A stretch of 7,213 nt of DNA, taken from the NCBI GenBank assembly GCA_964344135.1, contig CAYFMF010000067.1:1-7213 (forward strand), read 5' to 3'. Positions 1-6,256 of the stretch are shown one piece after another (positions within the stretch are counted from its first letter, which is position 1; the number at the start of each line of letters is the position of its first letter). Under the pieces are notes generated by a model. That model was given only the letters and a program-made list of their open reading frames with translations. It made no database searches and was not told where the DNA came from. The translations under genes and the position numbers were made by a program. This stretch comes from Thiopontia sp964344135 (GTDB taxonomy: Bacteria > Pseudomonadota > Gammaproteobacteria > GCF-002020875).

Positions 1-755
1 TAATTCTCATTGGCGCCGGCGAGATGGGCGGCGTCTTTGCACGTGGCCTGTTGCGGGCCGGCCACCCGGTTCATCCGGTTACCCGGGCAATCTCCGTTGA
101 TGAGACCGCATCAATCATACCCAATCCGGAGCTGGTTCTGGTTGCGGTGGCCGAAAGTGACCTCCATTCAGTCTTGGAGACCATTCCGACCCAGTGGAGA
201 GACCGGTTGGTGCTGCTGCAGAATGAACTGCTGCCCCGCGACTGGGTGCAGCATGGTCTGGAGAACCCAACCGTGATCTCGGTCTGGTTTGAGAAAAAGC
301 GGGGGATGGACTTCAAGGTGATCATCCCCTCCCCGATTTATGGTCCCCATGCCAAAACCATCGCCGAGAGCCTGGGAATGCTGGAGATCCCCACCACTCT
401 CCTCGATAGCCCCGGGGAGCTGCTGCAGGAGCTGGTGCTGAAGAATGTCTACATCCTCACCACCAACATTGCGGGGCTGGAGGTCGGCGGCACCGTCGGC
501 GAGCTCTGGGAGAATCATCGGGAGCTGGCCCAGACTGTTGCCAATGAGGTGATCGATCTGCAGGAGTGGATGAGTGGTGAGACTCTTAACCGGGATGCAC
601 TGGTCAATGGAATGGTGGAGGCCTTCAAGGGTGACCTGGACCACAATTGCATGGGTCGCAGTGCACCGGCACGACTGGAACGGGCGCTACAGCTTGGGGA
701 GGAGGCCGGCATCAGCCTCCCAAAGATGGCCGAGATCAGCCAGCAGACAAGATAG
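1..755 (+). CDS. Ketopantoate reductase-like NAD(P)-binding protein, 5' end cut by window
   Basis: The frame is open from the window edge (first whole codon at 3) to TAG at 753-755, giving 250 visible residues. It begins inside a Rossmann dinucleotide loop, GAGEMG (visible residues 4-9), preceded by the hydrophobic strand ILI. The ATG at 24 lies inside that loop, so the real start is upstream of the window. A LQNE segment (Q73, N74) sits where ketopantoate reductases carry LQNG. A helical half follows, with LKN (K147) and ending LGEEAGISLP, which resembles the C-terminal domain of that family. By eye, the catalytic glutamate of the usual TEID motif is missing: the matching place reads RSAP. 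I infer an NAD(P)H-dependent oxidoreductase related to PanE, but not ketopantoate reductase itself. The substrate is unknown. The gene lies 3 bases before the CDF gene, so it is probably the upstream member of one operon. Confidence 0.75.
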   Translation, partial: ILIGAGEMGGVFARGLLRAGHPVHPVTRAISVDETASIIPNPELVLVAVAESDLHSVLETIPTQWRDRLVLLQNELLPRDWVQHGLENPTVISVWFEKKRGMDFKVIIPSPIYGPHAKTIAESLGMLEIPTTLLDSPGELLQELVLKNVYILTTNIAGLEVGGTVGELWENHRELAQTVANEVIDLQEWMSGETLNRDALVNGMVEAFKGDLDHNCMGRSAPARLERALQLGEEAGISLPKMAEISQQTR

Positions 756-758
756 CCG

Positions 759-1907
759 ATGCACAACCTCAATCCCGCCCACTCCAGCTACCCCCAGGCA
801 CGCCGTGCCACCCTGATTGGCGGGGTCATCAACCTGCTGTTGAGTATCCTCAAGGTGGTGGTCGGAATCATTGGCCAGTCACAGGCACTGGTTGCCGATG
901 GGGTCCACTCCCTCTCTGATCTGATCTCCGATGTGATGGTGCTCTATGCGGCCAAACATGGGGGGATGGAGGCGGACGAGAAACACCCCTATGGCCATGG
1001 GCGGATCGAGACCGTTATTACCGTTGCCGTCGGGGCACTGCTGATTGCCGTTGCGGTCGGGATCTCTCTCGATGCCATCAGCAGACTTTTCCACCCCGAA
1101 CAGTTGACCGATCCCGGAGTCATCGTTCTGTTCGCCGCCGCAGTCTCTGTCCTCTCCAAGGAGGGGCTCTACCACTACACGCTGCGTATCGCGAACCGGA
1201 TTCGCTCCAAACTGCTGCGTGCCAATGCCTGGCACCACCGCAGTGATGCACTCTCCTCGATTGTAGTGCTGGTGGGTGTTGCCGGAACCATGGCGGGACT
1301 GGAGTATCTTGATGCCATTGCAGCGGTCGGGGTCTCACTGATGGTTGCCAAGGCGGGTGTCGAGCTTGCATGGGAGAGCATCGAGGAGTTGATCGATACC
1401 GGCCTCAGAACGGAGGAGATCGACTCGATCCAGGAGCTGATCAGGAATGTCGAGGGGGTACGTGCCATGCACCGCCTCCGCACCCGCAGAATGGGGGCCA
1501 ATATCCTGATCGATGTACACATTCTGGTGGATCCACGATTGAGTGTCTCCGAGGGGCACCATATTGCCGACCGTGTGGAGTCGAAACTCTATGAGCAGAT
1601 CGAGAACATCTCGGATGTCACGATCCATATCGACCCGGAGAATGACGAGATGGTCACCCCCTGCCGCTCCCTGCCGACACGCAGTGCACTGCTACAAAAG
1701 ATGGAGGGGTGCTGGGAGAAGGTCCCGGAAAGCGGCCTGATCGAGGATGTCACCCTCCACTATCTGGGAGGCGTACTGGAGCTGGAGGTCTGGATCCCGC
1801 TCAGCAAGATGGAGAACATGGAGCAGGCCCGACAGCTCTCCGAGACACTGAACCACTGCACTGTTGACGATCCAGAGATCAAGCAGATTCGGGCAGTCTA
1901 CTACTGA
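759..1907 (+). CDS. CDF-family divalent metal cation exporter (FieF-like) with extra C-terminal domain
   Basis: This 382-residue protein belongs to the cation diffusion facilitator family, inner-membrane antiporters that export Zn2+, Fe2+ or similar ions against protons. Six membrane segments can be placed at about residues 17-38, 43-64, 85-107, 119-134, 164-181 and 184-200. Metal-site motifs are visible: HSLSD (H50, D54) in segment 2 and HHRSD (H159, D163) before segment 5. The family signature HPYGHGRIE is at 76-84. The cytoplasmic domain (about 210-296) keeps histidines and an aspartate where FieF binds regulatory zinc (H238, H254, H268, H290, D292). FieF has about 300 residues; here about 80 more follow and look like a degenerate second copy of the cytoplasmic domain. 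The ATG lies 3 bases after the preceding stop, with no strong ribosome binding site, so translational coupling is likely. The family is certain; which metal is carried is not. H50 in place of the FieF aspartate suggests zinc. Confidence 0.93.
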   Translation: MHNLNPAHSSYPQARRATLIGGVINLLLSILKVVVGIIGQSQALVADGVHSLSDLISDVMVLYAAKHGGMEADEKHPYGHGRIETVITVAVGALLIAVAVGISLDAISRLFHPEQLTDPGVIVLFAAAVSVLSKEGLYHYTLRIANRIRSKLLRANAWHHRSDALSSIVVLVGVAGTMAGLEYLDAIAAVGVSLMVAKAGVELAWESIEELIDTGLRTEEIDSIQELIRNVEGVRAMHRLRTRRMGANILIDVHILVDPRLSVSEGHHIADRVESKLYEQIENISDVTIHIDPENDEMVTPCRSLPTRSALLQKMEGCWEKVPESGLIEDVTLHYLGGVLELEVWIPLSKMENMEQARQLSETLNHCTVDDPEIKQIRAVYY

Positions 1908-1911
1908 CCGC

Positions 1912-2826
1912 ATGCTGGATATCCTTCTGCCGATGGCCACCCTGATCCTGGCCGGAACCCTGTGGCGCCCACTCAAGCCGATGGAGATCGATGCCGACAC
2001 CGCCCGCAAGGCACTGACCGGGCTGGTCTATCTCCTGCTGCTGCCGGCACTGGTGCTGGATGTGCTCTGGAAGGCGCCACTGGGGATCGACTCCATCAGA
2101 ATCATCCTGATGTCTGCCACGGGTGTATTGACCGGTGTTGCCATTGCCTCACTGCTCTATCGCAGGGGGCGGATAGCGTCACCAGCTCGGGGGGCGATGC
2201 TCCTCGCGGCCTCCTGGGCCAATGTCACCTATCTGGGGCTCCCGGTTCTGGAGCAGACCTTTGGTAGTGAGTACCGCAGTGTTGCCCTGCAGTATGACCT
2301 CTTCTCCAATACCCCCCTGCTGTTGACACTGGGGATCTGGATTGCGCAGCGCCATGGGAGTGGCCCAGCGGCAACCAACAGCCTGGTGGAGATCTTTCGG
2401 GTCCCCGCCCTCTGGGCCGCCATTGCAGCAATCCTCCTCAACCTGAGCCAGATCTCCGTCCCTGATGGGGTTGGATCGGTCCTCAACATGCTGGGTTCTG
2501 CCGTCCCTCCACTGATGCTGATCGCCCTCGGGATGGGGCTGCGCTGGGATACCCTGCGCTGGAACCGACTCCCCCTGCTGCTTCCCGCCATCCTGATCCA
2601 GCTGGCCATTGTCCCCCTGGTGGTCTTCTGGATGAGCCAGGCCGTCGGGCTCAGTGGTGACCTGAGGGCAGCGGTCATTCTGGAAGCGGCAATGCCCACC
2701 ATGGTACTGGGGATGGTGATCTGCGACCGCTACCGCCTGGACACTGCACTCTTTGCCGCCGCGACCACCCTCTCCACCGCACTCTCGCTGATCACCCTGC
2801 CACTCTGGTACCACTGGATCGGCTGA
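1912..2826 (+). CDS. AEC-family (auxin efflux carrier-like) permease
   Basis: The product is a very hydrophobic protein of 304 residues, a normal length for the AEC family, with about ten membrane segments in two halves. Family-like landmarks are a first segment LPMATLILAGTLW, an ANVTYLGLP motif ending the first half (AEC proteins usually have a GN..FLG.P version here), and EAAMPTMVLGMVICDRY near the end, matching the usual AAMP...A.RY pattern. Bacterial AEC proteins transport carboxylates such as malonate, malate or oxalate, or remain uncharacterised; no substrate can be read from this sequence. I chose ATG 1912, 4 bases after the CDF stop. A TTG at 1864 would extend the protein by 16 polar residues and overlap the CDF gene by 44 bases, which is less likely. 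The ribosome binding site is weak, which suggests coupling to the upstream gene. No terminator is visible after the stop. Confidence 0.85.
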   Translation: MLDILLPMATLILAGTLWRPLKPMEIDADTARKALTGLVYLLLLPALVLDVLWKAPLGIDSIRIILMSATGVLTGVAIASLLYRRGRIASPARGAMLLAASWANVTYLGLPVLEQTFGSEYRSVALQYDLFSNTPLLLTLGIWIAQRHGSGPAATNSLVEIFRVPALWAAIAAILLNLSQISVPDGVGSVLNMLGSAVPPLMLIALGMGLRWDTLRWNRLPLLLPAILIQLAIVPLVVFWMSQAVGLSGDLRAAVILEAAMPTMVLGMVICDRYRLDTALFAAATTLSTALSLITLPLWYHWIG

Positions 2827-2878
2827 GGGATTGATGTAAGATTGCAGCACCAAATTCCAACAACAAGAAGTGAGCAAC

Positions 2879-2884
2879 AAGGAG
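2879..2884 (+). promoter_or_regulatory. Ribosome binding site of the TRAP binding-protein gene
   Basis: AAGGAG lies 5 bases upstream of ATG 2890. It is the clearest Shine-Dalgarno sequence in the window and fixes the start at 2890 rather than at the in-frame non-ATG codon at 2842. The choice is confirmed by the complete lipoprotein signal peptide that begins at 2890. Strong initiation fits a binding protein that must outnumber its permease. Confidence 0.8.
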
Positions 2885-2889
2885 CGATA

Positions 2890-4014
2890 ATGAACGGACT
2901 CATTCGAAGAACCACTACGACTGCGATGGCACTACTGGCAACACTTGCCCTGAGCGGCTGTGGAGAGGGGCCAAAGACGGAGTCAGCCTCCACCCCTGCA
3001 GCAACGGCTCCGACTGAAACCTACAACCTGAAACTGGCCCACACCTGGCCCACCAACTTCCCGATCTTCGGTGATGCAATTCACGGCATGGCCGAGATGG
3101 CCAACAAGATGTCCAACGGGCGCATCAACATCACCATCGACTCCAAGAACAAGCACAAGGCCCCATTCGGCATCTTCGACATGGTGAAGTCGGGCCAGTA
3201 TGACATGGGCCACTCCGGTTCCTACTACTGGAAGGGCAAGGTCCCCAACACCCTCTACTTCACCTCCATGCCCTTCGGGATGACCGCAATGGAGCAGTAC
3301 GCCTGGTTCTACTATGGTGACGGCTTTGAGCTGACCCAGAAGGTCTATGCCCCCCATAATCTGCTCTCTTTCCCAGGCGGCAATACCGGCAACCAGATGG
3401 GGGGCTGGTTCCAGAAGGAGATCAACTCCATCGAGGATCTGCAGGGGCTGAAGATGCGCATCCCCGGATTTGCCGGTGAAATCCTCGCCAAGGTGGGTGC
3501 AAAACCAACCAACATCCCTGCCGGCGAGCTCTACACCGCGCTGGAGCGCGGCACCATCGATGCACTGGAGTGGGTCGGCCCGTCGCTGGATCTGCAGATG
3601 GGCTTCCACAAGATCGCCCCCTACTACTACACCGGCTGGCATGAGCCCGGCTCCGAACTGCAGTTCATGGTCAACAAGGAGAAGTGGGAGAGTTTCCCCG
3701 AGGATATCAAAGAGATCCTCCGTGTCGCAATGCGTGTAGCGGCCTATGACATGTACGCCCACTCCACCCATGAGAGTGCCGAGAACTGGGCCTCGATGAA
3801 GAGCGAATACCCCAACATCCAGGTGAAGTCGTTCCCGACCGAGGTACTGCAGGCGATGAAGGATGCCAACGACGAGCTGATTACCGAGCGTGCCGCTGCC
3901 GACCCACTGGCCAGGGAGATCATCGAGTCACAGGCCGCCTATCTGAAGAAGGCACGGGCCTGGACCAGGATCTCGGACCAGAGCTACTACACGACCATGG
4001 AGGCACTGAACTGA
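2890..4014 (+). CDS. TRAP transporter substrate-binding lipoprotein, DctP family, TakP-like (2-oxoacid/lactate type)
   Basis: This is the extracytoplasmic receptor of a tripartite ATP-independent periplasmic transporter, 374 residues long. The N-terminus is a lipoprotein signal: basic RR at 6-7, a hydrophobic stretch, then lipobox LSGC with C24 as the predicted lipidated residue. A Ser/Thr/Ala/Pro-rich linker of about 20 residues follows, and the mature domain opens with YNLKLAHTWP. The core matches the 2-oxoacid/lactate receptor subfamily: GNTGNQMGGWF (Q169), LKMRIPG (R190) and IDALEWVGP (E227, W228). In the family, R190 is the substrate-carboxylate arginine, and the Gln and Glu-Trp positions line a metal-assisted site (from memory of TakP). 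YYYTGWHEPG and FMVNKEKWE are also typical of this subfamily. I infer a monocarboxylate or 2-oxoacid substrate such as pyruvate or lactate; the exact ligand is open. The two membrane subunits follow, separated from it by a terminator. Lipidation is unusual for a Gram-negative TRAP receptor. Confidence 0.93.
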   Translation: MNGLIRRTTTTAMALLATLALSGCGEGPKTESASTPAATAPTETYNLKLAHTWPTNFPIFGDAIHGMAEMANKMSNGRINITIDSKNKHKAPFGIFDMVKSGQYDMGHSGSYYWKGKVPNTLYFTSMPFGMTAMEQYAWFYYGDGFELTQKVYAPHNLLSFPGGNTGNQMGGWFQKEINSIEDLQGLKMRIPGFAGEILAKVGAKPTNIPAGELYTALERGTIDALEWVGPSLDLQMGFHKIAPYYYTGWHEPGSELQFMVNKEKWESFPEDIKEILRVAMRVAAYDMYAHSTHESAENWASMKSEYPNIQVKSFPTEVLQAMKDANDELITERAAADPLAREIIESQAAYLKKARAWTRISDQSYYTTMEALN

Positions 4015-4036
4015 CCCGATGCCAACACGGGAAATC

Positions 4037-4061
4037 AAAGGGGCCGAGAGGCCCCTTTTTT
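4037..4061 (+). terminator. Rho-independent terminator after the TRAP binding-protein gene
   Basis: A perfect GGGGCC/GGCCCC stem (4040-4045 with 4050-4055) closes a GAGA tetraloop and runs straight into six T residues (4056-4061). AAA at 4037-4039 can pair with the first Ts to lengthen the stem to 9 bp. It starts 23 bases after the binding-protein stop and 23 bases before the next start codon. It should end or attenuate transcription between the receptor and its membrane subunits. Confidence 0.9.
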
Positions 4062-4067
4062 GTCCGG

Positions 4068-4073
4068 TATAAT
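4068..4073 (+). promoter_or_regulatory. Possible sigma-70 -10 box for the TRAP membrane-subunit genes
   Basis: A perfect TATAAT lies just after the terminator T-tract. No convincing -35 box exists at 16-18 bases upstream, where the terminator stem lies, and there is no adjacent TG to make an extended -10. A start of transcription about 7 bases downstream would fall near 4080, only a few bases before ATG 4084. The perfect box and its place after a terminator favour a real promoter, but the missing -35 leaves doubt. Confidence 0.45.
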
Positions 4074-4083
4074 CCCCCCCTTC

Positions 4084-4593
4084 ATGACCATGAAAGAGAC
4101 CATTGAAAAGAGGATCGGTCAGCTCTCTGCAAGGGTTGGCCAACTCACCGCCATCCTGCTGCTACTGCTGCTACTCAACGTCTTCTACGACGTAATCATG
4201 CGCTATCTGTTCAATGATGTCTCCATCGGCATGCAGGAGCTGGAGTGGCATCTCTACGCCACCATTTTTCTGTTGGGAATCTCCTACACCCTGTCACAGG
4301 ATGGCCATGTACGGGTCGACCTGATCTATCACCAGCTCTCTCCCAGACGGCAGGCGCTGGTTGATATTGGGGGCACACTGCTCTTGCTGATCCCTTTCTC
4401 GCTGCTGATCGCCTGGTATGGGGTTGGGTTTGTTGCCGACAGCTATCAGCTGGGTGAGTCGAGTGGTGACCCCGGAGGCCTCTCCTACCGCTGGATCATC
4501 AAGGCGATGATTCCGCTCTCCTTCCTGCTGGTGATCATCAGTGGGGTCGGCTTTATGCTACGGGCATGGCGACGGATGGGAGAGAGCGAATGA
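4084..4593 (+). CDS. TRAP transporter small permease subunit, DctQ family
   Basis: This is the four-helix small membrane subunit of the TRAP transporter, 169 residues long, a normal size. Membrane segments fall at about 21-42, 55-72, 93-113 and 136-160. The family core is present: NVFYDVIMRYLF (R40) at the end of helix 1, then ELEWHLYATIFLLG (E52, E54, W55) and DGHVRVDLIY (73-82). It pairs with the large subunit to transport the ligand delivered by the binding protein, driven by a sodium or proton gradient. ATG 4084 and ATG 4090 are both possible starts. I chose 4084; a TTG at 4060 lies inside the terminator T-tract and is not credible. There is no Shine-Dalgarno sequence upstream, only a C-run, which together with the nearby TATAAT suggests initiation on a very short leader. 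The stop overlaps the next start as ATGA at 4590-4593. Confidence 0.92.
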   Translation: MTMKETIEKRIGQLSARVGQLTAILLLLLLLNVFYDVIMRYLFNDVSIGMQELEWHLYATIFLLGISYTLSQDGHVRVDLIYHQLSPRRQALVDIGGTLLLLIPFSLLIAWYGVGFVADSYQLGESSGDPGGLSYRWIIKAMIPLSFLLVIISGVGFMLRAWRRMGESE

Positions 4594-5882
4594 TCGGCAT
4601 CCTGATGTTTATCACCGCCCTGCTGCTACTGCTGTTCGGCTTCCCGGTCGCCTTCACCTTTGGTGGTATTGCCCTCTTCTTTGGGGTGCTCTCGGAGGGG
4701 GTGGAGATCTTTGCCTTCATGCCGTTCCGGATCCAGTCGATCATGGAGAACTCCGTACTGATGGCGGTGCCGCTCTTCATCTTCATGGGGATCATGCTGC
4801 AGAAGACCGATCTCGCAGAACAGCTGCTGGAGTCGATGGGCAGGCTGTTCGGCAAACTCTCCGGTGGACTGGCAATCTCCACCATCCTGGTGGGCACCCT
4901 GCTCGCCGCCTCAACCGGTGTGGTTGGAGCCAGCGTGGTGGCGATGGGGGTGATCTCGCTGCCGGTGATGCTGAAGTACCACTACAACCGCCCGCTGAGC
5001 TGTGGGGTGATCTGCGCCTCCGGCACCCTGGGACAGATCATTCCTCCCTCGATCATCCTGATCATCCTTGGGGATGTGATGGGAATCCCGGTCGGGGATC
5101 TGTTCAAGGCGGCGGTCGTTCCGGGGCTGGTACTGGTTGGGCTCTACATTCTCTATGTACTGCTCTACACCCACCTTGTCGAGGGGAGTGCACCACCGAT
5201 CCCCTTCGAGGATGACGACCGTGTCAACCGCCGTCAGCAATATCTGAATGCGATGAAGGCGATCGTCCCACCGATGATCCTGATCATTGTGGTCCTGGGG
5301 TCGATCTTTGCCGGTATTGCCACGCCGACCGAATCCTCTGCGGTCGGAGGGATTGGCGCCATTCTGCTTTCGATCCTCTACCGGAAATTCTCACTCAAGG
5401 CGCTGTTCGACAGCGCGGAAGAGACCGTCAGGATCACCGCAATGGTCTTTGCCATTCTGGTGGGTGCGACCGCCTTCTCAATGGCCTTTACCTATACCGG
5501 CGGAGACCGCATTGTGGAGGAGTATCTGCTTCAGCTGCCGGGGGAGAAGTGGGGATTTCTGATCTTCTCAATGCTCTTTATTCTGCTCCTCGGCTTCTTC
5601 ATCGATTTTGTGGAGATCGCCTTTATCGTGGTGCCGATCCTGCTGCCGATTGCGGAGATCCTCGGGATTCCCATGCTCTGGTTTGCGATCCTGATTGCGA
5701 TGAATCTGCAGACCTCCTTCCTGACCCCACCCTTCGGCTTCAGCCTCTTCTATCTGAGGGGGGTGGCACCAGCGGAGATCCGGACCACCGATATCTATCG
5801 GGGAGTGACCCCATTTATCCTGATTCAGATTGTGGTACTGGGGTCGATTCTGCTTCTCCCCGGACTCTATGGACTCTCTTAG
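4590..5882 (+). CDS. TRAP transporter large permease subunit, DctM family
   Basis: This is the main transport channel of the TRAP system, 430 residues long, typical for unfused DctM proteins, with about a dozen membrane segments. Family motifs in order are ENSVLMAVPLFIFMG with LQKTDLAEQLL, GTLLAASTGVVGASVVAMG, SCGVICASGTLGQIIPPSI (the first signature loop), GIATPTESSAVG (the matching loop of the second half) and LGFFIDFVEIAFIVVP. The start at 4590 overlaps the DctQ-type stop in an ATGA arrangement, with a GGGAGAGAG ribosome binding site just upstream; an in-frame ATG at 4566 is possible but less well placed. Transport is expected to be secondary, probably Na+-coupled, and to depend on the upstream binding protein. 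The TAG stop (5880-5882) overlaps the stop of the convergent thioredoxin-like gene, and no terminator lies between them. Confidence 0.95.
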   Translation: MIGILMFITALLLLLFGFPVAFTFGGIALFFGVLSEGVEIFAFMPFRIQSIMENSVLMAVPLFIFMGIMLQKTDLAEQLLESMGRLFGKLSGGLAISTILVGTLLAASTGVVGASVVAMGVISLPVMLKYHYNRPLSCGVICASGTLGQIIPPSIILIILGDVMGIPVGDLFKAAVVPGLVLVGLYILYVLLYTHLVEGSAPPIPFEDDDRVNRRQQYLNAMKAIVPPMILIIVVLGSIFAGIATPTESSAVGGIGAILLSILYRKFSLKALFDSAEETVRITAMVFAILVGATAFSMAFTYTGGDRIVEEYLLQLPGEKWGFLIFSMLFILLLGFFIDFVEIAFIVVPILLPIAEILGIPMLWFAILIAMNLQTSFLTPPFGFSLFYLRGVAPAEIRTTDIYRGVTPFILIQIVVLGSILLLPGLYGLS

Positions 5883-6256
5883 GAGTTCATGATCTCCCAA
5901 GGGCGGCGAATCTCCTCAATCAGCTCGGCAGGGCTGAAGTTGCGGGATTTGCGCACAAACTCCCTGCCCTCCAGAAAGAGGATGATGGTTGGAACCGCAA
6001 AGACCGAATACTGGCCGGAGATCTCCGGAGTCTCGCTAGAGTCGACATAGTAGCGCCCGATCTCGGGATAGTGCACCTCAAAGAGATCCATCAGCTTGGG
6101 GCGCAGCACCTTGCAGACATTGCACTGTGGGGTACTGAAGTAGAGCAGTACACCGGGTTCGCGGGTCAGAATCTGCTCAAGCTGTTCCAGGCTCTCCAGA
6201 TCCTGCTCACCCACTATCGCTGCTCTCCCCAGATCTCCTGGTCGGACCAGAGCCAT
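5879..6256 (-). CDS. Small thioredoxin-fold protein with CNVC active site
   Basis: The open frame of 125 residues encodes a single thioredoxin domain. Counting from ATG 6256, the redox motif is PQCNVCK (C45, C48), preceded by LLYFST, and the cis-proline is in FAVPT (P89). The final strand and helix are complete: IILFLEG, then SPAELIEEIR. The tryptophan before the motif and the Gly-Pro between the cysteines of classical thioredoxin are both missing, so this is a divergent thioredoxin-family protein; its partner is unknown. No signal peptide is visible, so it should be cytoplasmic. The start is uncertain. ATG 6256 has a GAGGTG upstream but lies inside the kinase gene. GTG 6214 shares one base with the kinase TAG stop and has GGGGAGAG 8 bases upstream, giving 111 residues. 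I lean to GTG 6214 but give the longer limit. It is probably translated with the upstream kinase. Confidence 0.85.
   Translation of the reverse strand: MALVRPGDLGRAAIVGEQDLESLEQLEQILTREPGVLLYFSTPQCNVCKVLRPKLMDLFEVHYPEIGRYYVDSSETPEISGQYSVFAVPTIILFLEGREFVRKSRNFSPAELIEEIRRPWEIMNS

Noticed and set aside
24..26. ATG at 24 as the start of the first gene
   Set aside because: It falls within the GAGEMG dinucleotide-binding loop, and the frame is open to the window edge with a hydrophobic strand before it, so the gene starts upstream of the window.
1864..1911. TTG 1864 as the start of the AEC permease
   Set aside because: It would overlap the CDF gene by 44 bases and add a polar extension; ATG 1912 sits directly before the first membrane segment.
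2827..2889. Possible promoter before the TRAP binding-protein gene (TTGATG at 2831-2836)
   Set aside because: No acceptable -10 box is found at 16-18 bases downstream. A promoter is likely needed somewhere, but I cannot place it.
2983..3771. Long open frame on the minus strand (262 codons) opposite the binding-protein gene
   Set aside because: It is antisense to a clear TRAP receptor gene, its translation shows no recognisable domain, and such frames are common in GC-rich DNA.
4060..4083. TTG 4060 as an upstream start for the DctQ-type subunit
   Set aside because: The codon is inside the terminator T-tract, and the added residues are encoded by the promoter-like sequence and C-run, not by a plausible coding stretch.
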